The notes beneath the pieces were generated by a model that saw nothing but the letters and a program-made list of their open reading frames with translations, ran no database searches and was not told where the DNA came from. Source: Toxotes chatareus (lineage: Eukaryota; Chordata; Actinopteri; Toxotidae). Taken from it: 64,000 nt of DNA. A program made the position numbers and the translations under genes. Below are positions 1 to 12,900 of this stretch, one piece after another; the stretch's first letter is position 1; every line of letters starts with the position of its first letter. The DNA is taken from assembly GCA_016801885.1 (NCBI GenBank), contig CM028889.1, positions 22,822,001-22,886,000 of the forward strand. Direction: 5' to 3'.

Positions 1-2352
1 AGGGCTGGGTCGCTTTTCTTTTTCCTCCCTATCCTCCTTATCAACATCAACAACAATCTTTTATTTCCCCGCTGCTCTCCAACAACCCCTCGAGCAAATC
101 AAACAGAAACAATGGCCACGTTGCAGGTGGGCATAACACACGACATGTGAACAAGGCATACACACCTACACAGTCCAGTCACCGTGTAGCAAACTACAGT
201 AACATTCAGTCAGATTCAAAGGTGGTTTGGAGAAGTCCCAGGTTAATTTCAGCAAAATAAATTGAATAGCAACATTTTTTTTTTTAATTTTGCACCTCCC
301 CACACTCTCTGGCCTCATTTCCAATTATGGTGATTAGATCTGAGTCTTCTCTCCCACTTCCTTCTGCACATTATTTATTTATTTTATCAAACATGATTTT
401 TACTTTTTCTTACATTTGTTTCTCTCATTTCATCTCCACACCTTCATATCTTCACACTTGTTGCTGCTCTTTCACCCCTTGCCTCCTTCTAATTTTCCCC
501 CCGCTTTCCTCTTTTATTAATCCCCCCTTTCCCCGTTCTCTCTAATTTTCTTTGCCCCTCTTCTATCACTCTTTTTCTCATTTTTCTTTCCTCTCTCCCG
601 TCCACTCCATCTCACTGCCCTCCCGTCGTCCTCCCCTCACTCCCTCCAGCACATTGCTCTTTGGCAAGACCTACAGTACAGTGCTGTATTGAAATTGCTC
701 CGCAGTGCAGAGATTGGGGTGAAAACAAGCCTGTAGCCCCCCAGCATTTCTCCCAAATAACACATTTCATTTCCTGCCGCACTTCCTCACTCCCTTGCAA
801 CCCCTAACCTCTGCCCACCCCTTCCCTCGCTCTCTGGCTCCATGCCTCTGTCTCTTTCTCTCTCTCTCTCTCTTGCTCTGTATTTCCCTGTCAAAGGCCA
901 ATACAATTATTCATACAGAAATGCCTCTGTACTCATGCATAAAATGAAACTTATTCAAGCTCACACGCTCACTCACCTGCACACTTGAATTCCCAAATAT
1001 GCTCACAAGGGTGTAAACGAAATATATTCTCCTTTTTGCCTTTTTTTTTTTTTTTGTGACTCTCTTTCTCTCACACAGATCAGGTCGCCCACCCACACAC
1101 CTGTTTGGCTTCCTCTTATATAAAACCAATGTGTACCTAGGACTATATGAAGGATTAATGCATATCTCATGTTTAAAGAGGCCAAGAGGAACGCTCCTGC
1201 TGGGTTTCAGTATTAGCTAATTCATCCTCGGGGACCCACTCCTCTCACATCAGCTCATATGATTGAGCCTGAAAGATTCATGAGTTCGAGGCTATTAATA
1301 TCACCAGCCCCTAACCCACCTCACCAGTGCGTCCGCAGATCTGAGCGATGAGGTCAAAGACGACAGGGGGGAAATGGGAAGGACGGGCTGCGGCTGAGGA
1401 TAATGGAGGTTTTATTGTACATACACACAGGCTGTCGAGATATTTGTCAGCAGATCCCCAAGAATCTGGTGATTTGGGTTGAACCGAGGCAGAATGCGAA
1501 ATCGACGTGCTTGGAGCTAGAGGTATGATAAAGCTGTGATAAAGAAAAAGAGTTATAACCAAAAGCACCAAGCAGCGAGAAACGAAGAAAGAAAGAAACC
1601 AGCAGATAGATAGATTCTCAGTGAGTTGCAAGGGTATGTAGAGGAAGACAGATGGAAAGGGCCAATGCTGCCATGCTGCTCCCCTCAGGACATCCCATTC
1701 AGTCCTTCATTAATGATGGAATGGATTTATGTGTTTGGCTCCAAATCCTCCAAGTTCTAGCAGTTACGTCAATATGTTCTGGAGTTTTACTGCTATTTCT
1801 TGGCTTCTGCTTTTTCTGCAATGTTGCATTCACTGCTGGCCATAGAGGTGAAAGAATGCACCATATGCATTAGAATATGATGATTCATGTAATGACGAAC
1901 AATTTGACAGCTCGCATACGGTGCACAGACATAATAGAGGTGAATACTGGAATTCAGATTTTTCTTTTTTACTGGAAATTCTTATCAAAATCTGTTCCCT
2001 TTTCCTGCCAAAGTACTGTACCTTCAGGAACCTGTTTTTTTTTTCTGTTTTTTTTATGTGTGCATGTGGGTGTTTGTGTCCTAAAGGATGTACTGAAACA
2101 AATATTCCTCCTCTGAACCTCACTAACACTAGCATGCAACCATAAATACTAGAGTCTGATCTTAAAATGTTCTTTTTTTAAGTAACATATCTGGATCAAC
2201 TCTTCAGCTGCTTCTAAAACCGTAGCTCAGAGACCAACTGTGTGGCCAAAATATGTTTTAGAACATGTGTAGATGAAGCAAAATGCAAAATCTGAAAAGA
2301 TGCAGGCAGTTCAAAACTCAAAGAAATGCACGGAAGCAGTTCAAGAAATGGC

Positions 2353-2455
2353 TCAAAATTTTATTTATATAGCGCCTTCCACAATCAAAATTGTCTCAAA
2401 GCGCTTTACAGAGACCCAGAGCCTGACCCCAGAGCAAGCACTGAGAGCGATAACG
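2353..2455. repeat. Dispersed teleost repeat fragment (TATAGCGCC... type)
   Basis: The segment has the motif 'tttatttatatagcgcc' followed by 'aaagcgctttacagagac' and 'agcctgacccc'. I recall this pairing from many fish intergenic and intronic repeats. Only about 100 bp is present and no ends or target-site duplications are visible, so the family name is left open. Confidence 0.5.
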
Positions 2456-5161
2456 ATGTTTTTCTTTAACTCTTGTCTAGAAAGTAAATAACTGTATTTC
2501 CAAAATGTCAGACTGCTCCTTTAATCTACATGAAGGCTCCAGAATCAGAGTGCAGACTGATTTCAATAGATGGAGCATTAAGTGCAAGAGATAGCCGCAC
2601 AGTTGTTGTCACCTCAAAGATCGAGTACTACTAATAGTAACTGTTCCACTTTTTTTTTAAAATTTACCTCTTAAAGGTACTACATAAATGTCACATCCTT
2701 TGGATTTTCCCTTTACGTAGAAAGTAAATATAGTTTTATAATTTAGTGAATTATTCTTTTTTTCCCAAAGCGACTACAACAGTCTGACAGTGGTGTAACA
2801 ACAAATGACTCAGCACAGTGACTCAGATGAGCCATGCATGAGGCTGGATGGGACAGTGAGTGTGCAAATGACGGAGCGTGTGTCTTTCGTGTGATTGATG
2901 AGCAGCAGTTTGTCACAGTTTGTCGGCAGCAGAGGAGCTCTTAAAGGACTATGATTGGCTGGCTTAGCCTGTATTCACATGCCTCATTAATTCATCCACG
3001 CCACTGGATTCCTCAGTCAGCATTATGATTGGCTGCACCCTCTCCCCCCACCACCGCTACCGCCGCCATGCATACTCTTACCTCAAATTCTGCCAACACC
3101 ACCTGGAGAGCCTGATTGGAGCTGCTCGGCCTGTAGCTGATTCAGGCAGTGACACGTGGACACATTCATACACAAGAGCTGTCAGACACACGAAAAAAGA
3201 CACACACACACACACGTAAACTGGTCAGTACACACAAATGCAGGCTTGCACAAATGCACAAATAAAAAAAATGTAAAAAAAATTCGGCATCAAACATACA
3301 AATGGACGATCACGGATACAACCTCAAACACCTGCAGGTGTGAACCAGTGTGCAGTTAAACTCTGTTCACACTAGATAAGAGATGGGTGGATGGCATCAT
3401 TTCCCAGTTTTCAATCAGCGTGGACACTCTTTCCTCTCCAAATTCCTCAGGACAATGAGAAACAAAGGACATAGTGGCTGCAGAGTTGAATGACAATGAG
3501 CTGCAGGGCTCTTAGTCTGTGTGTGTGTGTGTGTGTGTGCTTGAGTGCTGCATGCAGTATCTCTTTGGTATAAACACACCTGCAGATTAATGAGCCGCTG
3601 GCCAAGTTGCCAGGACTTGCCTCTCTTTCTTCATCTCTTTTTCTGTCTCTCTATCCAACACACACACACACACACACTCATAACTTTCCTTTTTTTTTCC
3701 CACTCACACATTCACACAGTTGCCACCTTGAGTTGCCTCATCCTTACCTCTCCTGTTTGTAATTTACTCACCAGCTGAAGTGTGGAGTACACTGAATGAA
3801 TATGCATGCGTGTGGCTGATATGTGTTTGATTTAGCTCAGCATATGTGTGTGTGTGTGTGTTGTGCTGGATAAATGGAAGCAATGTCTCTGTATACACTG
3901 GGTGACAGCTGTAGGAGGAAGTGAAGCATATAAAGGCTGGCCACGTAGAAAGCGGGACAAATTGATTTCCCATGAAGACCTGGAACTGGATTTTCAATGA
4001 AGGGGGAGGGGGGTGGGCTTTATCAGCGTTCCAGAAACACTCGCACAACGACAACACAAATGCTGGCACACTGGGCCACAAACCTTGGATCACATATGCT
4101 ACACTCATTTGAGAGTGCACATAAACATTAAAAACGCAAACACGTGCATTCATGCAGCAATATGCACACATACACAACGTTAAAACCGCTGACAGGTGAA
4201 GTGAATAACACTGATTACCTCATTACAATGGCGCCTGTCAAGGGGTGGGATAAATTAGGCAGCAGGTGAACAGTCTGTGAGTGAGCCTATAGCACCGTCA
4301 AGGTAACTAAAGTTAGAATAGGAGTCATATTGAGACATGGCATTGAATTAAATGCTGATGGAATCACTTCCTTAAATTTAGCTACAGCATCAGATAGACA
4401 TCTAGAAAAGATATGATTGATTATTTATATTTGTCAGAAAAAAAAAATCATGATTACCCAAGGTGCTTTTCTCAAGTGGTTCCGCAGCCATAGGTCTCCC
4501 TTTGGCTAGATGTTGGTCATCTTTGAATTCTTGACAGGATCCATTGATCTTCACAAGCGTATGAACACACAGTACCATCTATGTACACAAACATCAACAC
4601 ATACTGTAAACACTGTGGTGACCTAACCCTGTAATAGAAAGGAGGGATTTTTTTTCTTATCTCCATGGTAGCAGCCCAGAGATATAAAAAAAAAAAAAAA
4701 TAGCTGAAGTCAAGAATGAGACAGAAAGAGACCAAGAAACCACGAAAGAGAAAGAGACAGAGCAAAGATGATTGAGAGGATAAAGTCCTTATCCAGGCCT
4801 GAGTAGGACTGACTGTCAAACATAGATTAGCTGAAAAATAGCGAATAATTATTCCCTAAGATTTATCAGGGGCCGTTTGTGTGTTTCATGAGCCATTTCT
4901 TTTCCAAAACGGATTTAAAGATTCAACATCAGAGCTCCCTGCACACAGAAACACGTCCTTATATAATTTTACTGTGAGTGATTAATTGATTCTGACAGCA
5001 CTAAGGAAAAAACAGATAATTTCACTCTACTATTTCCTCTTTAAGTATGTCAGAAATAGCGACAGGAGGCAGAGAATAGCCTGTCATTCACCCCTCTGGG
5101 GATCTGCTCTACTTTAAGAGTAGACTTATTGTTTTTTTTTTTTTTTAAGCGTGCACGCTCA

Positions 5162-5450
5162 CCAAAGTAAGGACCGAGAGAGCAGGAGGCAGGGAAGGAA
5201 TTAGGAAAGGAAAAATTAGAGGGAGGATGGAAGGGTGGACGATATAAGAGAGTGAGAGGAGGAAGGAGTGAAGAAAGTAGCTAAGTCTGAGGGAGGAAGG
5301 AAGAAAGAATGATGACAGGAGATTAAAAATGAAGCAAAGGGAAGAAGGAAATAAAGCAGGAGGACAAATGAAAGATGGAGGAATAGAACAAACGTTGAGA
5401 GAGAAAAGGAAGAAGGGAGCAGCACATGGAAGGAGAGAAAACCACAGTAA
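5162..5450. repeat. Polypurine (GA-rich) tract
   Basis: For nearly 300 bases the + strand is almost entirely A and G (for example 'gagggaggatggaaggg'). A similar shorter stretch lies at 5690-5860. The - strand reads as long open frames rich in Ser, Leu, Phe and Pro, which are artefacts of the base bias. Confidence 0.7.
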
Positions 5451-6270
5451 AAGCAATCCATTTTAAGAGCTGGATGTGTATCTCCTTTAAGCTGAGGTGA
5501 GGTGTGTTAATGATCACACCCTGGGTGTCTCGGGCAGATAAAGTTGTCAAGGAACAGGCCAAACCCCACATGGCCCCGAGGGACCCTGCCGCTTCTAACA
5601 CCAGGAGCCCTAAAGGGACACCTGTAAACCCTCCTGACTCAAAGGAAATTAGCCCGGTAAGACCCACGGGGCGAAGGAGGATAAACTTGCCATTTAGAGA
5701 TGTCCAGAGGGAGGGAGAGAAAATAGAAGGTGAAGAGACTCAGAAGTGACTAATGAAAAAGAAGTATGGAAGGCAATGAGGGAAGGAGGAAGAAGGGAAA
5801 TGACTGTTGAAGAAGCTGCAGGAAGGAAATGAGAAAGGAAGTGAAAGTAAAAAAAAAAAAAAAAAAATTGGGCACATCTATGTATACTGATGATTTTCTG
5901 GATCTGCTCTGCATTCCCTGTCATTTTAAAGTTTCCTTCTCTCTCCTTCTGTGAGGAGATAGAAATAGAGCGTGGCTGTGTGGTACTGGTGGCACTGTGG
6001 CAGCTTGCTCGGCTTCTCCTGTCCCTGGCTTCTTTTTTCCTGGCCACTGGCCCCCCTCCCACACAACATATAAACAGACACTGAAGATGGAGCCAGTAGA
6101 TGCACACACACACACAGCATCAGTGAGCAGAGTCAGGCTGTCAGAACTGAAGGCTAGCAGAGCGATGTGAGATGTTGTGACACTTTACCTCATTACATTT
6201 TCCCAGGGCTGTTATGAATGTTGCAGCAGCGCTGTCAACCAAAGCGAAGACCTGTCTGAAACATACTGTG

Positions 6271-6272
<2 letters not shown>

Positions 6273-6303
<31 letters not shown>
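6273..6303. repeat. (CA)n microsatellite
   Basis: About 15 uninterrupted CA units. It is one of many CA/TG arrays in the introns (others near 3200, 3518, 21478 and 21878). Confidence 0.9.
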
Positions 6304-6308
<5 letters not shown>

Positions 6309-7650
6309 TTGACACATTCACATATTCACAGTGCAACACATGAATTAAGATGAATATTTTGCTGTTTTTATATTTCATGTCGGGGTGTGATTCTTTTGAA
6401 ATGTCTACAAGGCAGGTTTTAGGCTCACTTTGCTCGCTTCCCCCTTGACACACAAAGAAATCTTGTAAACCCTGACGATTTGGATCGTTGCCTGCGCGCG
6501 GCTCTCAGTACATCGTCTGGGCTCCAAGATGTAATTGCGTCTGGGGCTAGTGGTGAGGTAACATATCCCTGTTCATCCTGACATCTTAGCCAAGTGAAAG
6601 GCAAGGAAAAAAATTTCTCTGTTTTCACCAGAAACCTCAGAATGAAGGACTTTTCTCCAGACTGTGAATCCTCAGATAGGTTGATCAGCGTTGCTCTGAG
6701 CTCTCTGGAGAGCAGCTCAGAGCCTTGGGCTGTACCAGAGCTGCTGTGTAGTCTGTCTGTTTCCTCTTCTCCCTGCTGACCCTGATCCCTTTGTAATCCA
6801 CCCGCACCCAAACACAGCTGAAGGGCCAGGACTTCTGTGTACATAGTACACTGCTAGGATTCACATATACACAAACACACACAACTCAACACACATTTGC
6901 ATGTGTACAGTACAGATATGTACCACATGTATTGCTAATTAGATTAAGCATACAATATATATGCACAAAGGAAATTTATCGTGGCGTCATAGTCATAGTT
7001 AGTAAAATAGTTGAGTTCATTCTTAATCTTAAAACAGCTGACAAAAAGTATGATATCTGTGTAGCAGATGCTGTGCAGTTTTCAGTTTTCACAAGTTTTC
7101 ACACATCATGGAATTATAAATGTTCAAATTTCCTTGTTTTTTCCTTAGCACTGTGCACGCTTCTCATCCATGTTGGCTTTAAAGTTGAGACTGAAAGTTT
7201 TTTCTAGACCTTGGAAACAGCAGTAGACGTGGGCAAAGTTCCTTTAACCCTTAGATGCATAAGTGGGGTCAAAAATGACCCCAAGGGTTGTTATTCTTCA
7301 AAATCTTTTAAATTAAAAGTATTTATATTTTCATATTCCAGGTATTCCTCATAAAACATGTTTGTGACATGAGGCCATTGCAATTTTAATTTTTTTTCAC
7401 ACTTTTCAAGAAATTGCAGTTTTTCTATGACTACCCCACTTTTCCATGGCGGGGTCAAAAATGACCCCATACATTTCCTATGAAATCTGAAGTTAGCCCA
7501 GGAACCTTTGATCCTTATCAACTGTGATTGTCAGTATACACTTACTGTTGCACTTACACATCTGATGCTAGCAGTTTCACCACCAAGGAGGTCATTTCTA
7601 CACAGCAACATACATGTAAGTATTATCTTCATTTATCTACTTTTTTTTCT

Positions 7651-8025
7651 GAGTATTAGTATTATTGTCAGCAAATTAGCCTATTTTGTTGTTAGCTAGT
7701 TAGCTTACTACCAACTACAAAGCTAGTTGACTTTTCTGTGATAGGGTATTAGTATTATTGTCATCAAATTAGCCTATTTTGTTGTTAGCTAGTTAGCTTA
7801 CTACCAACTACAAAGCTAGTTGACTTTTCTGTGATAGGGTATTAGTATTATTGTCATCAAATTAGCCTACTTTGTTGTTAGCTAGTTAGCTTACTACCAA
7901 CTACAAAGCTACCTTACTACATTCATGACTTTTCTGTGATAGGGTATTATTATTATTGTCCTCAAATTAGCAGACCTTGTTGTTAGCTAGTTAGCTTACT
8001 ACCAACTACAAAGTAGTTAGTTAGT
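7651..8025. repeat. 93-bp tandem repeat, about four copies, inside the piggyBac remnant
   Basis: Units start near 7651, 7744, 7837 and 7942 and share 'gtattagtattattgtcatc' then 'ttgttgttagctagttagc'. The first two intervals are exactly 93 bp. The third unit carries an insert ('accttactacattcat') that stretches the last interval to about 105 bp, and the fourth copy is incomplete. The copies are nearly identical, so the expansion is recent. Confidence 0.85.
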
Positions 8026-8188
8026 TACTACAAAGTATGTTTAGTACTGTAATGTATTACTGCATTTATTGTGTGGAGACTCTTACTATATTTTTTGACT
8101 CTTTACTATATTTACTATAACTTCCTTGTAATAAAAGCTAACCCGTTAGGTCGTCTTTTTATGATTACTCATAAAAACACTCACAGAG

Positions 8189-8467
8189 CTTTCAAAAGAG
8201 CTTGTGACTCCTCACATGAAAAGTCGACTGAGAGGTAACCCAAACCTACCAACCTACATCACTGAAGCAATGGGTAGGTGTGGAGTGACAAAAGCTGCAA
8301 TCCAGCCACAGGAGAGAAGCACACAGGGCCAACAGAAGAGAAAGAGATGCCAGATGTGTCCAAGAAACAAAGATCGCAAAGCCACCAAATGCTGCTGGAA
8401 ATGCAGTATTCCTGTGTGCAACGATCACAGCCAGCAACAAGTCATTTGTAACAGCTGCACACAGTGA
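8189..8467 (+). pseudogene. piggyBac transposase C-terminal fragment with cysteine-rich zinc-binding domain
   Basis: An open frame ends at 8467 within the piggyBac remnant. It reads ...ELVTPHMKSRLRG... and closes with CQMCPRN, CCWKCSIPVCNDH and CNSC, a C-x2-C ... C-x2-C-x4-C-x2-H ... C-x2-C layout. This cysteine-rich domain sits at the extreme C-terminus of piggyBac-family transposases, where it binds the transposon ends. There is no good start: the frame can be opened from a GTG at 8204, and the DDD catalytic region is missing because the 93-bp array and AT-rich DNA precede it. It is therefore a relic, not a gene. Its position just inside the right end matches the usual transposase 3' end. 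Confidence 0.8.
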
Positions 8468-9573
8468 GAAGAGAGAAGACATTTGTGTCTCTACATGTGC
8501 GTGGACAGTGTTATGGTCCCTGGACTTACTTTATGTTCATTCTCTGTTCATCCTTCATTGTAGTAACAGACAGACATACACACAATTGATTTTGACATTT
8601 TTTGATACATGATTGATTGATTGTTTCTTTTGTGATAAAATGTGAATAAAATATGATAAATGAACATGTCAAAAATGAAATCACTCATTTGTTAATCAAA
8701 ATATAATAAAAATCATTATCTTTAACCAAAATTAAAGAAATTTCTTAAGTTTATTGCAAAAGCGCATTTATTCTAATTGGGGTCATTTTGACCCCACTCA
8801 TGAAAGTGTAGGTATTGGTAGGTCATGCATCCAAGGGTTAAACTGCACAGTAATCCTTAAGTTATTATGGGCTAGAAACCCATGTTCCTTGTCTTTCACA
8901 TCTTTTCAGTTAATAATTTTATCCCCAAGCCTTCAGTATTTTAGGTACACAAAATACGGTAGTTTTTTTTTTTTTTGTGTAAAAGCTTAAAATGAACACC
9001 TGTCAAACTTTTTTCTTCTCAAATATTCCCTGCTGTGTTATTCCAACACCCAAATCTTTATTTTCTTTTTCTGAGGCAGAAAAGCAAACTCATTTCAGGG
9101 CAGAGCAAAAATCCACTTACAAAGATCTCCTGTATTATTATTCAGCTGCTACAAGGCAAAGGTATCTGATGGCACCAGAGCTGCACACTTTGACGATCCC
9201 TACTTCAATACTGCCTGGATCTGTAGTTTAACACATTTTACAAGTTATAGCCAGCTTTGTGAATATAGCAATAAACCAGTTCTGGAGGAGGTTACAGTGG
9301 TGGCAGCAGTGGTGAGTTTAAAGTTGCCAAATGTTCCTGCTACGTTTCTCAGCTACATTCACACTGCTGTCATTTCACCGTTCAACTCTTCTTCACCTCA
9401 CCTTCAAGTGTGAGCACAATGTCACTGGGTCGTGCTATCAATGAAAGATGGGGGATGTCACTGTTCTATTACACACTGTTGGGGCGAACGTGTTAGGAAA
9501 CTACACATTCAACAGTTATGGAGCAACATTATCATTCATTTTGACTCATATACCTTGATACCCGATGAATACA

Positions 9574-9935
9574 GGTCCAATATTTACTCTCCTTTTTGCC
9601 CCTTTGGTCTCCACCAACTCCTGAAGGGAATATCTGTATATGTTCTCCAACTAGTTGCTAATTTTGTCTGCCGTTTGTTGCTGGGTGAATAGTGTACAGC
9701 GAGTTTGTCAGTGGCTGGAAACAGCAGCCAACCACGGTTCAGAAGTGTTCAGTTGCGGGCCAGAAAAACAAAACAACCAGCTTAAAGACGGTAAAACGCT
9801 CTACAGATATGAGGAAAACTGCTGAGTGAGGTGATAGTTCCTGGTGTATTCATCACTATGAGCAGCTCCCTTCAGATTACTTTAAGTCATCTGATCCATT
9901 GTTAATATGGAAATTTATTATTAGTGCAGCTTTAA
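9574..9935 (+). repeat. Unnamed dispersed repeat, copy 1
   Basis: It shares with 25313-25648 and 39376-39501 a core of the form 'ctgctgagt.ggtgat' then 'attctctgtggatttgt.act', with 'atccattgttaatat' and 'gtgcagctttaa' at the end. All three copies are in the same orientation and partly diverged. No coding capacity or terminal repeats were recognised. Confidence 0.6.
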
Positions 9936-12900
9936 TGGTATGGTTGCCATGGGTGACTAAAACGTGTGGGGACGGGTGCCTTAAAGAGTTTGAGGTGGGA
10001 AGCAAGAGAACTACTTGGTAACTTAACATATTTACACACAACTTTGCAATCACACACATACTAAACCACTCATACATTAAGATTATGCTGGCAACTGTGG
10101 ATATGCAGACTGTAAACACAAACAAACACGCACTCAACAATACAAACATTTCAGAAACTTTGGCTTAGAAACTCTTTTCTCCTGCACTGTTCACACACAC
10201 AGTCCTCACACAAACAGATATATACATTCAAATCAGCACACAAAAGTTCATTGTATGTTCACACTCATTAATGCTGTTGTACACACATACATACAACACA
10301 CGGCAACATTATAATTATCGACACAACACAACACGGTCCATCGAGTGGGCATGCTGTTTGGACGAGGGGCGGTTCAATAGAAAGGTATCCATCTTTGTAG
10401 AAGGGCATGGAAATGTCAATGCCCCTCAGCCAGCTAAAGGAAGTCAATCATCCAGGGTCTCGCACAATGAAAGACGACAAACACAAAGAGCCTTTCAGCG
10501 CAAACCTTTGTCTGATAAACATTTCCATTTCAAAGCCTCCATTTTACAGGATGTCATGACAATTTATTTTTACATAATGTCGGCTGTGGTTCGGAGGCAA
10601 TTAGGAGGATGTAAAAAGGGTGACGAGATCTGTCACTGCTGTTGGTTGATAAAGGGGCAGACCGGAACCCAGTGTGTTTGTTAGAGTACGCTTCTGTATG
10701 GGTGTGTGTCAGAGATAGGGCGATTGGGAGTGCGCTTGCATGTGCTTCCATTTTTTTGTGTGTGTAGCTGACCAGAAAAAAAAAAAAAAGTCTTCCTCTG
10801 TCGCATTAATATTGTCCCTTCATGCCCTCCATACCACCCTGTCAGATGTGAGGTCTCTGGGTGGCATTTACTGGTTCAAAGGTTCTCTGTGTAATTGATC
10901 AGACTGCTGTTTGATCTGTACGGCTGGCATTTAGTCTGCTGAGGAAAAATGTGTTTTTCAGGCTCTGTTAGGACAAACGGGCTGGCTTTCAAACGTCCAT
11001 GCCTGCCAACGACAGAAGTTTGGTGTGGATGGATTATATACAACATATAATGAGATTTTCTTTGCACACCTGCCATCCTCTGCTTCTGCGTCAACACATA
11101 TGTGTTAATGAATTAACACAATTCAGATGCACGGACGCACAGAAACACACCATACTGTAAATGTGTGCACAGTAATGTATTTTATTGTTATTGGGCTGGG
11201 ATTCTTTTCATCTACGGACTATCTCCATCAGTCTTTTTCTGACTTTTTTCTCTCTATAGCCCTTTTCTGACTCCTCAGCTTTTTTTCATTGCGGCTGTCC
11301 TCTTCATCTGGTCACTTAATGAAGCAATTTTTGTTCGAGTTAGTCACAATCGGCTAAAGCAATTATGTTTGAGACGTTTTTACAGAAACAGCAGTCGCAG
11401 TCCTTCAGAAGTTTCTCTCAAATGTTAAATAACTATAAAAAAAAAAGTACTGAATTTCACAGCTACATTCTTTCAGACAGTCATTAGGCTGACAGGCAAA
11501 TGACTGCAATCTTGACCCTCTCGACAGATGTTTGTAGTAGTTGTGGCATTCAGAATGGGCAGCTGGCATCTTTACTTCCTCTCCACAGCACTCAAGCTAC
11601 GTAGCAAACATCTAAAGACATGAACAGCAATCACTTAAAATCACATTCAGAATGAACCTCTTAAGACTGCCACAGAGGAAATTGTAGCTATTTTTGTGTC
11701 AAAGCCAACAAATGCCAAGTAAAAAATATCTCAAATGCTTCTCGCTTTGACATTTTCTTTTATTTGAAGTTGCGGGTGAATATTTATGAGTGTTTGAAGC
11801 AGAGAATAGGGCATGTGCAAAACAACTCACTGCTACACAATCAAAAAAAATGACCAAATGAAGTCAGATGGCCTTGAGTTCATTTTAATGAGAAGGGGAG
11901 GACAGATGTGAACATAGATGTTTATTTGTTGAACTAAAAAAGGTTTTCTCTCTGCAGCTAAAGACCAAAATGCATAACATCATGTTCCTGGTATCTGTAT
12001 ATTGACCTCTGGCCTAATTTCACTGACCCAGTACCGTAATGTTTAAAACATTTAAAGAGTATTAAAAGTATATAATGACAGTTCATTTAAAAATTACAAT
12101 AAATACAAAGTATGAAACAAAGATTATTTTGTTTTATTTGAAGAAATGTCTCCAGGCACTCATCAAACTATTTTTTTATTAGGCTGCAAAAAAAAGTGTT
12201 AACAGCAGAATTGTTGGGTCAAAAGGTCTTCATCATGTTTCCACAACGTTAAAGATCAGTTGTTCAGTCCGAGCGTAAACCTAAATAACTCTGTTTTAAC
12301 TTGAAAAGGATCGACAACAAGCACAGTAACACAAAGACGCAAAACAGCCTGAACAAAAGTACAATTTATCAGGCTCAAAAGCAGTGGTAGGCGAGGTGAA
12401 CCCACTGGAGATAAGCAAAGACCATATTTTTAAAGGATGTTTGAAAACTTCAGTACTTTTCAACATTATAACAGCATTAAATCATTCATAAACTGCTGAG
12501 CAAGAGTCAGTGTTAACACGCAACATGCCACATTACGACTGCACTGGTGTGGTTTGATTAGATCTGACTCACAGTGACAAAACTAACTATAGTGTAGAAA
12601 TTACCAAAGAAATCGAATCCATTTAAGAGATCCTTTATGTTTGGGTCTGATGTGGGCTTTTAATTAACCAGCATAGCTCTCAGAATTCTCTCACACTCAC
12701 AATTTAAACTGAATATGGTTTTATGTGGAGATGAAGAGGCCTCTGTGAGTACAGGATGTCCTCCACTTCCCTATTATTAAAAGTGAAATAGATTGTTTCT
12801 ACAGTGGAGTTTGTCATGGTAGAATCCCAAGAGCTGACTTGAGTTTGACCTTTTTAAAAATCTGTGCCTATTTAACAATTCAGAATGGCAGCAGAAAGTT

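Larger units (their letters stand above)
7248..8837. mobile_element. piggyBac-type transposon remnant, TTAA-flanked, 1.59 kb
   Basis: The element is bounded by TTAA on both sides (7244-7247 and 8838-8841), the target duplication of piggyBac elements. The left end begins CCCTTAGATGCATAAG and the right end, read on the other strand, begins CCCTTGGATGCATGAC, giving near-identical terminal inverted repeats of about 15 bp. Palindromes GGGGTCAAAAATGACCCC (7265-7282, 7451-7468) and GGGGTCATTTTGACCCC (8779-8795) lie near the ends. Inside are a 93-bp tandem array and the 3' end of a transposase frame. At 1.6 kb it is shorter than an intact autonomous element (usually above 2 kb) and lacks the catalytic core, so it is an internally deleted copy. 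Confidence 0.85.

Noticed and set aside
5145..5667. Overlapping Leu/Ser/Phe/Pro-rich frames on the - strand
   Set aside because: Direct product of the polypurine tract on the + strand, not protein coding.
7651..8025. CRISPR-like or satellite array
   Set aside because: Units are contiguous with no unique spacers, inside a piggyBac element of a vertebrate genome.
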